Shown here in pieces: positions 18,201 through 27,325 of a stretch of DNA of 64,000 bases (the first letter of the stretch is position 1; each line of letters begins with the position of its first letter). This DNA is from an uncultured Crocinitomix sp. GTDB taxonomy: Bacteria; Bacteroidota; Bacteroidia; Flavobacteriales_D; Crocinitomicaceae. The notes beneath the pieces are model-generated. The model saw nothing but the letters and a program-made list of their open reading frames with translations, ran no database searches and was not told where the DNA came from. The position numbers and the translations under genes are program-made. The DNA is taken from the NCBI GenBank assembly GCA_905478225.1, contig CAJQHR010000040.1:55959-119958 (forward strand). Direction: 5' to 3'.

Positions 18201-20102
18201 ATGAAACACGCCTTCTTTACTGTTCTTCTATTTTTGATTGCATCTCCAATAACAGGATTTTCTCAAAATAAGAAAACAACCAAATTGATTGAGCAGGCGC
18301 AATTTCAATTGATGCAAGGCAATATAAGCGAGGGGATTCAAACACTTGATCTCGCGATTGCCAATGAACCAAATTTAGCGAGTACATTCCATTTACGCGG
18401 AAGTTTTAGATTAGAACAAAAAGATTCTATCGGCGCAGTTGCTGATTATTCTTCTGCGATTAAACTAGATCCAATTTTGCATGACGCTTATCGAGATCGT
18501 GGATGCTTGCAATCGATTTTAGGAAATTTTGACTTGGCTTTACTTGATTTGAATAAGGCACTTGAATTAGATACTAATGGATCAGAAAATCACAATAATA
18601 GAGGATATGTTTATCTTCAAAGAAATGAAATTGACCTTGCTATTAAAGACTTTAAACGCGCTATAGCTTTAGATCCATTAAACATTAAGGCCCAAGAAAA
18701 TTTGGTAATCGCCTATATTGGTTGTGGTGAAGTTTTGTTGGCTTGGGAGGCATCTAATGAATTTGTGACCGCACATCCGAATGAAATTTCGGGTTATCTC
18801 GACCGAGGGAAAACATCCTCCTTAATGGGGAGTTGTTTTAGCGCAATTCAGGATTACGATCAGGCTATTACACTTGCACCAGAAGATTATAGAAGTTACC
18901 TTGAAAGAGGACGATTGAGAGATGATTGTGTGGAGGATGAGCGCGGTGCACTTCAAGATTTTGACCAGGCCATTCGATTAAATCCTGACTTTTTACTCGC
19001 TTATTATTACCGCTCTAGTCCAAATTATGATTTGGGTAATTTTGATGCTGTAATTGATGATTGTGATTATTATATAGAAAGAGACTCAACTTTTTCCGGG
19101 GTATACGCCCAGCGAGGAGTAGCAAGAAGTATTCAAGAAGATTTTCTTGGGGCAGAGGCAGATTTAAAAAAAGTAATTGAGTTAGATCCGAATGACGCTT
19201 ATGCCTACATTCAGTTGTCAATTTGCTATTCCAATCAAGAAAAATATGAGCTGGCGGGTGATGTGTTAGATCCATATTTAATAAATAATCCTAACGATTT
19301 TGATGCGCTTGACCAAAGGGCAAATGCTTTTTTTCTTGGTGTAATGTTTAAGGAGGCAATTATTGATTTGAACCACATACTTGAGATTGATTCAAGTGAT
19401 GTTCGGTCTTATTATATGCGAGCTCTAGCGAAAGAAGGTTTGGGAGATATGGAAGGCGCATGTGAAGATATGGGAAAACCAGCTTTTATGAACATTGGAG
19501 ATAGTAAAGAATTTATGCTAACCAAATGCGGCGAATTTATTGATTCAGCAGAGGTGTTAAGTTTGGAACGCTTTTATACTGCCGGTGTATTTGTAGCTAT
19601 GGGCGATTTCATTACCGGAAGGACTTATTTAGACAGTGCAATAGCACTAGATCCAACCAATAAGTTGTTTTATTATGAAAAGGGATATGTATTGCGAAAA
19701 ATTTTTAAAGCGGATGAGGCGGTACTATATTTTAACAAAGCCATTGCTTTAGATTCAAATTTTGCAGAGCCCTTTGGGGCTATCGGTTTTGTTGAGTTAA
19801 AACGAGGCAATTATGAATTGTCAAAAAAGTATCTCAAAATGGCAATTGAACGAGCCCCTGAGGACCCAACTTATTACAATAATTTAGGCGCATTAGAATT
19901 GGATAATGGAAATTTACAAGCTGCCATTCCATATTTTGAACAGGCCATTGAAATGGCACCTGAAAGGGCAAATTCCTACATCAAATTGGGAGAGGTTTAT
20001 GCACGCCTCGGACAAATGGATAAAACGTGCGAAATATTAGAAAAAGCGGAAAAAAATGGCCATAAATTGGCGGCTCATTTACGCGCAGAAAGTTGCGATT
20101 AA
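18201..20102 (+). CDS. Exported tetratricopeptide repeat protein
   Basis: The 633-residue protein has a signal peptide (HAFFTVLLFLIASPITGFSQ) and about a dozen TPR units spread over nearly its whole length (for example LDLNKALELDTNGSENHNNR, AIKDFKRAIALDPLN, ADLKKVIELDPND, YFEQAIEMAPERA). Such proteins are periplasmic or outer-membrane-associated scaffolds. The partner is unknown. Its position 11 bp after the S41 peptidase and 3 bp before an unrecognised gene points to a four-gene unit. No enzymatic domain is visible. Confidence 0.85.
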   Translation: MKHAFFTVLLFLIASPITGFSQNKKTTKLIEQAQFQLMQGNISEGIQTLDLAIANEPNLASTFHLRGSFRLEQKDSIGAVADYSSAIKLDPILHDAYRDRGCLQSILGNFDLALLDLNKALELDTNGSENHNNRGYVYLQRNEIDLAIKDFKRAIALDPLNIKAQENLVIAYIGCGEVLLAWEASNEFVTAHPNEISGYLDRGKTSSLMGSCFSAIQDYDQAITLAPEDYRSYLERGRLRDDCVEDERGALQDFDQAIRLNPDFLLAYYYRSSPNYDLGNFDAVIDDCDYYIERDSTFSGVYAQRGVARSIQEDFLGAEADLKKVIELDPNDAYAYIQLSICYSNQEKYELAGDVLDPYLINNPNDFDALDQRANAFFLGVMFKEAIIDLNHILEIDSSDVRSYYMRALAKEGLGDMEGACEDMGKPAFMNIGDSKEFMLTKCGEFIDSAEVLSLERFYTAGVFVAMGDFITGRTYLDSAIALDPTNKLFYYEKGYVLRKIFKADEAVLYFNKAIALDSNFAEPFGAIGFVELKRGNYELSKKYLKMAIERAPEDPTYYNNLGALELDNGNLQAAIPYFEQAIEMAPERANSYIKLGEVYARLGQMDKTCEILEKAEKNGHKLAAHLRAESCD

Positions 20103-20105
20103 ATT

Positions 20106-20558
20106 ATGTTTTCATTTTTAAAACCAAAGCTTGAGTTTCAGGATCGCCCAAATCAGGAACGTTTACATAAAATTGTCGCTAAATATTTAGTTCCAACATT
20201 ATCGGAACTGGGTTTTGAATGGACAAAAGAGCAAGCATTTGATGCGCGTACAATTGAATTGATTCAAGCAGAGGCCGCTGTAACTTTATTGCCAGATCAA
20301 TTATTCGTCAATCAGTATTTCGAAAGAAATAGGGGAGGAATGGTGGATAAAATCGTTATTTCTAGAGATAAGTATGAGACGCAATTAATCTTTCATTGTG
20401 AATGGGAAATTTCTTACCTTCCATACGAAAAATGGCACCTAAAAAAATATCGTGAAGAACCTTATTGGTTTTCTATTTGCGTTTGGTCAGATTTGGACGA
20501 ATCAAAAACGATTAAAAAATTCCAAAAAAAATATCAAGGCTATAATGCATACGATTAG
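20106..20558 (+). CDS. Hypothetical protein
   Basis: The 150-residue protein has no signal and no membrane segment, so it is probably cytosolic. It shows an alpha/beta pattern with a conserved-looking aromatic stretch (YLPYEKWHLKKYREEPYWF). I do not recognise the family. The layout (helical N-terminus with LVPTLSELGFEW, then strands) recalls small DUF4304-like proteins, but this is weak. It begins 3 bp after the TPR gene stop and is followed 21 bp later by another short hypothetical gene. Confidence 0.55.
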   Translation: MFSFLKPKLEFQDRPNQERLHKIVAKYLVPTLSELGFEWTKEQAFDARTIELIQAEAAVTLLPDQLFVNQYFERNRGGMVDKIVISRDKYETQLIFHCEWEISYLPYEKWHLKKYREEPYWFSICVWSDLDESKTIKKFQKKYQGYNAYD

Positions 20559-20582
20559 AGCCGTTTCTCAACAGAAAAAGTG

Positions 20583-20852
20583 ATGCCGTTTTTTTTAGAG
20601 CAGATAATTACCAATTGTATTCCTCAGCTTGAGCAGTGCAATAGTATCAGTGACGCCATAGTCCTTTTAGAGTCACGCAATGGCACCGATCTATACCCAG
20701 CTATGTTCGATTTTTGCATGATGGATAAACAACATAAAAAGGCAGGGTCAATTTTACATTGGGCTGAAAAAAACTTTATCCACGAAGATCCAACCGGGAA
20801 ACCAGATCGAGAATTTAAAATGCGTTTGAAACTTTTAAAAGCGAGTCTATAA
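20583..20852 (+). CDS. Small hypothetical protein
   Basis: The 89-residue product is mostly helical (FFLEQIITNCIPQLEQCN, and HWAEKNFIHEDP) with no signal or membrane segment. I chose the ATG at 20583; a GTG directly before it (20580) is possible. No family is recognised. It is the last gene of the S41-TPR-hypothetical group and is followed by a repetitive, A-rich spacer. Confidence 0.45.
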   Translation: MPFFLEQIITNCIPQLEQCNSISDAIVLLESRNGTDLYPAMFDFCMMDKQHKKAGSILHWAEKNFIHEDPTGKPDREFKMRLKLLKASL

Positions 20853-20911
20853 AAAAAGCCACTCAATAAATATGGCTGCTCTTTAAGATCAGATTAATCT
20901 TTAAAATTTGA

Positions 20912-21047
20912 ACCCAATTCAAGCTCCCGTCAACCCCAGTTCAACGTCAAGTTGAACCTAAGTCAACCCAACTCCAATTCAAGTCATACCCAGATCAACC
21001 CCAAGTCAGATCAACGTCAAGTCAAAATCAAAAAAAATCCAAGTCAA
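20912..21047. repeat. Degenerate low-complexity intergenic repeat (AAGTCA words)
   Basis: The word AAGTCA occurs five times (starting at 20960, 20981, 21003, 21019 and 21041) together with many TCAAC and GTCAA variants. The region is purine/C-biased and nearly free of T-runs, unlike its surroundings. The spacing is irregular, so it is not a CRISPR array. It lies between convergent genes and may be slippage-generated filler sequence. Confidence 0.7.
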
Positions 21048-21055
21048 AATATAAC

Positions 21056-21090
21056 GAGGCGGAAGGACATTGAGGCCCTCGAAATGCCCG
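21056..21090. repeat. Copy A of a 34-bp imperfect dispersed repeat with hairpin potential
   Basis: The segment GAGGCGGAAGGACATTGAGG followed by CCCTCGAAATGCCC matches the segment at 38691-38724 at 28-29 of 34 positions. It can fold through GGACATT against AATGCCC and through GAG/CTC around a short loop. It sits directly at the 3' end of the minus-strand FAH-family gene, and may be a terminator or a small repeat element of the REP type. Confidence 0.55.
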
Positions 21091-22110
21091 TTAGCTAGGC
21101 GGTTTATACTTCTCAACATCCTGATCAATCATCCCAAAAATGGAATTACCGTCAGCGTCATTCATATAAATCTTCACATTATCGCCAAACTTCATAAACG
21201 AAGTTGATGGACTACCATGTAAAATCGTTTCAACCATGCGCTCTTCAGCCAGGCATGAGTAACCTAAACCGCCTTCTGAAATTGGCTTACCAGGACCTCC
21301 GTCTGCACCTTTGTTAGAAATTGTTCCTGAACCTATAATGGTTCCAGCACTTAACGGTCGAGACTTAACCGCGTGTTGAATAAGTTGTGCAAAGTTAAAT
21401 GTCATGTCAACACCTGCATCAGCACGTCCAAATGGTGCATTGTTTAAATCAACGCAAATAGGTAAGGTGACTTTGCCATCATTCCAATTATCACCTAGTT
21501 CATCTGGTGTAATTGCAACTGGCGAAAACGCACTTGATGGTTTTGATTGAACGAATCCGAATCCTTTTCCAAGTTCTTGCGGAATTAATCCTCTTAAAGA
21601 AACATCATTCACCAACATGATCAATTTCACATAATCCAATGCTTTTTCTTTTTTAACCCCCATTGGCACGTCATCCAGAATAATCGCCGTTTCTGCTTCC
21701 ATGTCAATTCCCCAATCTGTCGTCTCAAAATGGATCGCTTGATAGGGGCTTAAAAACGTGTCGGACCCCCCTTGATACATCAACGGATCTTCCCAAAAAC
21801 TAGGTGGCATTTCAGCGTTTCTTGCTTTTCTAACCAATTCTACGTGGTTCACATAAGCAGAACCGTCTAGCCATTGTGGCGCTCTTGGAAGAGGAGATGT
21901 ACATGCCGATTCATCAAAGTCAAATGCGGCAGCGTTTCCTGAATTCAATTCATCATACTCGGCTTTTAATTGGCGCGAAATTGTTGCCCAATCATCTAAT
22001 GCGCCTTGCATGGTATTGGCAGCTTTTGCTTCAACTGCCTTTGTCAAATCTGTTGAAACAACCAATAAACGGCCGTCTCTTGTATTATTATTTAGTGTTG
22101 CTAGTTTCAT
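21091..22110 (-). CDS. Fumarylacetoacetate hydrolase (FAH) family protein
   Basis: The FAH fold is recognisable by the metal-binding acidic cluster DWGIDMEAETAIILDDVP (a conserved glutamate pair), ISLRGLIPQELGKGFGFVQSK-like text after VNDVS, and the C-terminal GTIIGSGTISNKG. Members hydrolyse C-C bonds of beta-diketo acids or related substrates, most famously fumarylacetoacetate in tyrosine breakdown. The length (339 residues from ATG) suits an FAH-type enzyme, but the substrate cannot be fixed from sequence alone. I chose the ATG at 22110 (MKLATLNNNTRDG); a TTG eight codons upstream is unlikely. It stands alone, with no tyrosine pathway genes nearby. Confidence 0.8.
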   Translation of the reverse strand: MKLATLNNNTRDGRLLVVSTDLTKAVEAKAANTMQGALDDWATISRQLKAEYDELNSGNAAAFDFDESACTSPLPRAPQWLDGSAYVNHVELVRKARNAEMPPSFWEDPLMYQGGSDTFLSPYQAIHFETTDWGIDMEAETAIILDDVPMGVKKEKALDYVKLIMLVNDVSLRGLIPQELGKGFGFVQSKPSSAFSPVAITPDELGDNWNDGKVTLPICVDLNNAPFGRADAGVDMTFNFAQLIQHAVKSRPLSAGTIIGSGTISNKGADGGPGKPISEGGLGYSCLAEERMVETILHGSPSTSFMKFGDNVKIYMNDADGNSIFGMIDQDVEKYKPPS

Positions 22111-22338
22111 CTTACATCTTATTTGGTTCTGCAAATTTACAATTCCTTACTGTGTTTTTGCGTGATCTTCATCACTTTTTAGCGTAGATAGCTATAAAAT
22201 TGTGCTAAACTGATTTTTTTTGTTCAATTTTTTTATTTGATTTAGCCTTAATTTGTTGCAGAACATTAATCCATCAATCAAGTATGTTATGATTCGATTT
22301 TTTAAAATGTTAACTTAAGTCTAATTAAATTATAAAAA

Positions 22339-23334
22339 ATGAAGAAAGTCCTTGTCATATTAGTTATAGCAACTGCTACCATTAATGTCTATAGTCAAAA
22401 TATATATGTTCCAGATAATGTTTTTGAGGGAGAACTAATTGATTTAGGACTTGATGATGTAATGGATGACTCTGTATTTAGTGGAAGGATTGATACGGTA
22501 CTTGCCCTGCATTTAAATGCACTTGTAATTGAAAGTTTAGAAGGAATAGAGGGCTTTTTAGCTTTAGAGTTTCATGAATGTAAAAACAATATTTTAACAG
22601 AGCTTGATGTATCGTCAAATACTAACCTTAAATTTTTGAGTTGTGAACTCAATTATCTAACCGATCTGAATATCGAAGGAATAGAGGAATTAGAAGTACT
22701 TTATTGTGATGATAATGAACTCACAAGTCTTGATTTAACCGAACACACCCAATTAGAATATTTGCTTTGTGGTCGTAATCCTTTAACAGATTTAGATCTC
22801 AGTGCCAATGATTCATTAATTTATCTTGAATTTAAAATTGTTCCGTCTATCATAGAGATGGATTTAAGCGATAAACCTAACTTAAGAGAGGTTTACTGTG
22901 ATTATAACGAGAATTTAATCTATCTCAATTTGGCAAATGGAATGCCAGATTCATTTGATATTTTACATGCGGAAGAAACGCCTAACCTAACTTGTATTGA
23001 GGTGGATGATCCTGTTATCTCAGAAACAGATTGGATCAACTATTTTACTGAGACCAAGACGTTCAGTATCTTTTGTGGATTATCGTTGACTGAAGTAAAT
23101 GCAGAAGTGTTGGTTAGAATCTATCCAAACCCATCTTATAACTATGTTAACATAGCTGTGAACAATAATTCCCTTAACTACAAATTATTGGACTTGACCG
23201 GGAAATTGATGGATCATGGAAAATTGACAACGGGGGAAAATAGAATCAAGGTTCGAGAATTTAATACTGGTGTTTACTTTTTGCAAGTTGATGGGCCGGA
23301 ACATCATTCCACGCATAAAACAATTATAAAGTGA
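22339..23334 (+). CDS. Leucine-rich-repeat protein with T9SS type-A sorting domain
   Basis: The 331-residue protein has a signal peptide (LVILVIATATINVYSQN) and, at about residues 60-220, irregular leucine-rich repeats of the internalin-like kind with recurring LTxLDLS and LxxLxCxxN units (LEVLYCDDNELTSLDLTEHT). Residues 255-331 form a T9SS sorting domain (VRIYPNPSYNYVNIAV, LLDLTGKLMDHGKL, GVYFLQVDG, KTIIK). It is thus a predicted surface protein for binding. The target is unknown. The gene is convergent with the small lipoprotein at 23355; a 5-bp stem lies between them. Confidence 0.85.
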   Translation: MKKVLVILVIATATINVYSQNIYVPDNVFEGELIDLGLDDVMDDSVFSGRIDTVLALHLNALVIESLEGIEGFLALEFHECKNNILTELDVSSNTNLKFLSCELNYLTDLNIEGIEELEVLYCDDNELTSLDLTEHTQLEYLLCGRNPLTDLDLSANDSLIYLEFKIVPSIIEMDLSDKPNLREVYCDYNENLIYLNLANGMPDSFDILHAEETPNLTCIEVDDPVISETDWINYFTETKTFSIFCGLSLTEVNAEVLVRIYPNPSYNYVNIAVNNNSLNYKLLDLTGKLMDHGKLTTGENRIKVREFNTGVYFLQVDGPEHHSTHKTIIK

Positions 23335-23340
23335 CGCTTG

Positions 23341-23354
23341 CCGACTTTTGTCGG
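23341..23354. terminator. Short hairpin between convergent genes
   Basis: CCGAC-TTTT-GTCGG is a perfect 5-bp stem with a 4-nt loop in the 20-bp gap between the LRR gene stop and the end of the convergent lipoprotein gene. There is no long T-run after it, so terminator activity is only suggested by position. Confidence 0.35.
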
Positions 23355-23939
23355 TTATGAACTTGAATTAATCTGAATTGTTCGGCTTGGTTTTCCTCCA
23401 ATCGAATAATTACCAAATTCTCGAATTTCTTTAAGGTTCCCGTTCTCAAAATAATCAAATTCATAACGGAAACCACGACTTAAGATCTGAACAAACGAAT
23501 CTTTTATTTCTGACACTTGCCCTATTTCATTGTAATAGACATAATAATTATATCCTCCAGTTGATGAAATTATACAAGGATAAAGGGAATATTGATTGAC
23601 CCTCCAGGCAGGATCATAACCTATCACTCTTTTAAATCTATAGTTAGTATCGTTTGGCTGATAGATGTTTGTTATTAAGACATCCCTGTCCGTTCGAGAG
23701 CTGAAGCTTTTTGGCAGATCGCTTGGCACATTATATAGTTTATGCGTCAAGAATAAATCTGGCGCCCCACTGTCTAATTCAATAATTTCTATTAAGGTAT
23801 CCGCAACCGGATGATTCACGTCTGTATTGATAATAGAAATTTCAAATGCATTTGCACTTTGATTAATTTCGTTATTGGACTCCGTACAACTGAGAAATAA
23901 AAAAGCAAACAATCCAAAAAGGTGGAATTTGAAATACAT
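23355..23939 (-). CDS. Hypothetical lipoprotein
   Basis: The product of about 194 residues has a lipoprotein signal (FHLFGLFAFLFLSC, lipobox FLSC) followed by an acidic linker (TESNNEIN). The body includes a repeat-like ending seen in MORN-type toxin-immunity or outer-membrane proteins (EFDYFENGNLKEIREFGNY), but I do not assign a family. The ATG at 23939 is preferred over a TTG 15 bp upstream. It begins 21 bp after the end of the 2-oxoacid dehydrogenase gene on the same strand. Confidence 0.6.
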   Translation of the reverse strand: MYFKFHLFGLFAFLFLSCTESNNEINQSANAFEISIINTDVNHPVADTLIEIIELDSGAPDLFLTHKLYNVPSDLPKSFSSRTDRDVLITNIYQPNDTNYRFKRVIGYDPAWRVNQYSLYPCIISSTGGYNYYVYYNEIGQVSEIKDSFVQILSRGFRYEFDYFENGNLKEIREFGNYSIGGKPSRTIQINSSS

Positions 23940-23960
23940 TTGCTTAAAATACAAGAAGTC

Positions 23961-26369
23961 TTAGTAAATAGACGGATACTTTTCACCGTCAGTTTCATTC
24001 ATCAAAGCATAAACGCCGTCAAAAATGGTTTCCTCATTGGGTTTACTAAAGTAATCCCCGTCAGTCCCGTAAGCCGGGCGGTGATCTTTCGCCGAGATGG
24101 TTACTGGCTCTGAATCTAAATGATAATAGCCTTTTTGTTTGACTAAAATTTGATCGAGTAGGTAGGCCGTCGCACCGCTTGATACATCCTCATCTACGAT
24201 TACCAATCGGTTCGTTTTCTTTAATGATTCAACCACTTCGTGATTGCGATCAAATGGAATTAAACATTGAGCATCTATTAACTCCACTGAGATTTCAAAT
24301 TCTGCCAATTGTTTTACAACCTCTTGGCAAATATTAAAGGTTGATCCGTATGAAACTAATGTCACATCCGTTCCTTCAACAACCGTTTCAACTTTACCAA
24401 TTTCCGTCGTGAATTCAGTAAAATTATCTGGCCTAGTTTCTTTGGTCCTATAACCGTTTAATGGCTCAATAACTAAAGCAGGCTCGTCTGATTGAATCAA
24501 TGTATTGTAAAATCCTGCAGCTTTGGTCATGTTTCGAGGAACGCAAACATACATTCCACGCAATGCGTTTAGAATCATTCCCATTGGTGAACCTGAATGC
24601 CAAATACCTTCAAGGCGGTGACCTCTAGTTCTAATAATTAATGGCGCTTTTTGACCACCTTTTGTTCTGTACTGTACCGTTGCTAAATCATCTGAAAGGA
24701 TTTGTATTGCATACAATAAATAATCTAAATATTGAATTTCTGCAATAGGTCTTAAACCGCGCATGGCCATTCCAATTCCCTGTCCAATAATGGTACATTC
24801 TCTAATTCCTGTATCGGATACACGCTGTTGGCCGTATTTGTCCTGCATGCCCTCCATGCTTTGGTTCACACCTCCAATTTTTCCAACGTCTTCTCCAAAG
24901 GTTAAAATCTCTGGGTGTTTAGCAAACAAGGCGTCAAAATTATCTCTCAATACCAAACGTCCATCTATTTTTTCATCTGTTCCGTAGACAGGATCAACCG
25001 TTTCCACTTTAAGTGCAGAGTGGTTTGACTGTGAATATAAGTGAGATGAATATTGGTCAAAATTATCTGAAACACCGTTTCCTAACCAAGCAATTATTGC
25101 TGCTTTTGCTGGAGATTCTGTTCCTCTTTTATAACGCAATGCTTTGCGCGCCGCAGAGAAAATATCACGCTTAATTGGTCCCATTATGGCTTTTAAATCA
25201 CCCGCAATTTTTTGAATGAAAACACCGTTTGAGCTTTCTCCTGCGAGTTGATTTAAGAGCTGAACTACTTCATTTAGGTCGCTATCAATCAGCCCATTAA
25301 ATTCTTTCCAAGCTAAGCATTTTTCTTCACGTACTTGTTTCTTCGCTTCCTTTTCAATTTCGGCAAGTTCGTCCGCAGTTGCAATCTCAGCACTTAAAAT
25401 AAATTCCTTGAATTTCTCTATGCAGTCCATTTCGGACTCCCATTTCAAACGCTCTTCTGATTTGTATCTTTCGTGCGATCCAGATGTTGAGTGCCCTTGC
25501 GGCTGATTGACTTCTTCTACATGTATCATTACTGGCACATGTTCCTCTCTACAAAGTTTAATTGCTTTTTCGTAAGTTTCACAAAGGTCTATATAATCCC
25601 AACCTTTGGTTTTAAAAATCTCATATCCTGGACTGTTCTTCTTGCGCTGCATGCCAGATAGAGCAGTAGAAATACTCCCCTTTGTTGTTTGGAATTCACG
25701 CGGAACTGAAATCCCATAACCATCATCCCAAATTGACATTGCAAAAGGAATCTGTAAAACTCCCGCGGCATTTATCGATTCCCAAAATGGACCTTCAGAG
25801 GTACTTGCATCCCCAATTGTGCCAAAAGCAACCTCATTTCCTTTATTTGTGAAATTGGTCATTTCGTGCAAGGCTTTGTCGTTACGGTAAACTTTTGAAG
25901 CCAAAGCCAAACCAACTAAGCGAGGCATTTGACCCGCAGTTGGTGAAATATCGGCAGAACTGTTTTTTTGTTCCATCAAGTTTTTCCAACTCCCGTCTTC
26001 ATTCAAGCTTCTTGTTGCAAAATGTCCACCCATTTGGCGTCCTCCAGATGCTGGTTCTTTGTTTATGTCAGTCTGTGCATATAAAGCAGCAAAGTACTCT
26101 TGTACGGTTAACGCACCAATTGCCATCATAAAAGTTTGGTCACGATAATATCCTGATCTGAAGTCGCCATTCTTAAATTGTTTGGCCATTGCAATTTGTG
26201 CAATCTCTTTCCCATCACCAAAAATTCCGAATTTTGCTTTCCCTCCTAAAACCTCTCTACGCCCCATTAATGAGGTTTCTCTGGAAACCCGCGCTAAACG
26301 AAAATCGGCTAATACTTCTGCTTTATATTTTTTATCCAATAAATTCAAAACTTCTTTTTGTGCTGACAT
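23961..26369 (-). CDS. Branched-chain 2-oxoacid dehydrogenase E1, fused alpha and beta subunits
   Basis: The thiamine-diphosphate enzyme decarboxylates 2-oxo acids (probably 2-oxoisovalerate) and feeds an E2/E3 complex; E2 and E3 are not in this window. Residues 1-440 are E1-alpha with the ThDP motif GDASTSEGPFWESINAAG and the serine-rich loop HSTSGSHERYKS. Residues 470-800 are E1-beta (LTFGEDVGKIGG, PIAEIQYLDYLLYA, RTRGHRLEG). The fused 800-residue form is common in Bacteroidota. I chose the ATG at 26369 (MSAQKEVLNLL); a further 11 upstream codons are unlikely to be translated. A pyruvate-type substrate cannot be excluded. Confidence 0.88.
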   Translation of the reverse strand: MSAQKEVLNLLDKKYKAEVLADFRLARVSRETSLMGRREVLGGKAKFGIFGDGKEIAQIAMAKQFKNGDFRSGYYRDQTFMMAIGALTVQEYFAALYAQTDINKEPASGGRQMGGHFATRSLNEDGSWKNLMEQKNSSADISPTAGQMPRLVGLALASKVYRNDKALHEMTNFTNKGNEVAFGTIGDASTSEGPFWESINAAGVLQIPFAMSIWDDGYGISVPREFQTTKGSISTALSGMQRKKNSPGYEIFKTKGWDYIDLCETYEKAIKLCREEHVPVMIHVEEVNQPQGHSTSGSHERYKSEERLKWESEMDCIEKFKEFILSAEIATADELAEIEKEAKKQVREEKCLAWKEFNGLIDSDLNEVVQLLNQLAGESSNGVFIQKIAGDLKAIMGPIKRDIFSAARKALRYKRGTESPAKAAIIAWLGNGVSDNFDQYSSHLYSQSNHSALKVETVDPVYGTDEKIDGRLVLRDNFDALFAKHPEILTFGEDVGKIGGVNQSMEGMQDKYGQQRVSDTGIRECTIIGQGIGMAMRGLRPIAEIQYLDYLLYAIQILSDDLATVQYRTKGGQKAPLIIRTRGHRLEGIWHSGSPMGMILNALRGMYVCVPRNMTKAAGFYNTLIQSDEPALVIEPLNGYRTKETRPDNFTEFTTEIGKVETVVEGTDVTLVSYGSTFNICQEVVKQLAEFEISVELIDAQCLIPFDRNHEVVESLKKTNRLVIVDEDVSSGATAYLLDQILVKQKGYYHLDSEPVTISAKDHRPAYGTDGDYFSKPNEETIFDGVYALMNETDGEKYPSIY

Positions 26370-26620
26370 ACTGATCTGAATTAAGTGGTGCAAAGATAGC
26401 ATTTTTTTAGCAAAATTAGGGCCTTGGGTAGGGGTTTTTTATGCGCTACATGAATCCATCATTTGCACTTGGTTTTGAGGGATTCTTTCGGTTAGAATTT
26501 TTGATTTATTTGGTACAAAACCTTGTCACTTTTGTCTAGTTAATGGTCTGATTATCAATACGGATTTCCTTTTTTGAGTTTGTTTTGTAAGTATTTGCAC
26601 CTAAGTGCGACGAACGCATC

Positions 26621-27325
26621 ATGTTGTTAGACTGCTCAAACGCCCTTTTACTAGCCGTCAAAAAAAAGCAGAGTAGTGAAATCGTGAGAATCTCAAATCT
26701 ATTCGCGACTTTTCACTTTGAAAATGCGATAACCCAATTAAATTCAGATGCTGATAAAATAGTGTTTTGGGTAAACATTTATAACGCCTATTTTCAAATT
26801 ATAGCAACAGAAAAATCAAAAGAACTCTTAGTAAAAAGAAGTGATTTTTTTAAGGAAAAACAGATTTTATTATTTGGCTTAAAACTCAGTTTTGACGAAA
26901 TAGAACATGGAATATTAAGACGGTCCAAATGGAAGTTGAGTCTTGGTTTTATCAACAAACCCTTCCCAAAAAAATGGGAACAGAAATTACGTGTTCAGCA
27001 ATTGGATTTTAGGATTCATTTTTTGTTGAATTGCGGTGCGGTGAGTTGTCCCATCATGTTTCCTTTAAGCATGGATAATTTCGAAGAAGAAATAGAAGAA
27101 GCAACAAAAACGTATCTAATTCAGGAAGCTTTTATTTCAAATAAAAAAATAATACTGAATCAGCTTTTTCTATTTTATATTGCTGATTTTGGTGGGAGAA
27201 AAGGTCTAAAACAAATCCTATTGGCCTATAATATCATTAATATAAAACAGATGAATTATAAATTCAAGTTCACGGAATTTGATAAGGCCGCTAAATTGGA
27301 TAATTTTGTAGAAAAGAAAAAATAA
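26621..27325 (+). CDS. DUF547 family protein
   Basis: The 234-residue protein matches DUF547: KIVFWVNIYNAYFQ, the hallmark SFDEIEHGILR, and RIHFLLNCGAVSCPIMFPL. The family contains a conserved Cys/His pair of unknown catalytic role. No signal peptide is present, unlike many members. The stop codon shares one base with the start of the SDR gene (TAATG), so the two are translationally coupled and probably act in the same process. Confidence 0.85.
   Translation: MLLDCSNALLLAVKKKQSSEIVRISNLFATFHFENAITQLNSDADKIVFWVNIYNAYFQIIATEKSKELLVKRSDFFKEKQILLFGLKLSFDEIEHGILRRSKWKLSLGFINKPFPKKWEQKLRVQQLDFRIHFLLNCGAVSCPIMFPLSMDNFEEEIEEATKTYLIQEAFISNKKIILNQLFLFYIADFGGRKGLKQILLAYNIINIKQMNYKFKFTEFDKAAKLDNFVEKKK

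Noticed and set aside
20912..21047. CRISPR-like array
   Set aside because: The words recur without constant spacer length and without full-length direct repeats.
22111..22134. Eight-codon N-terminal extension of the FAH-family protein
   Set aside because: The TTG start adds QNQIRCK before the family's normal MKLATL start.
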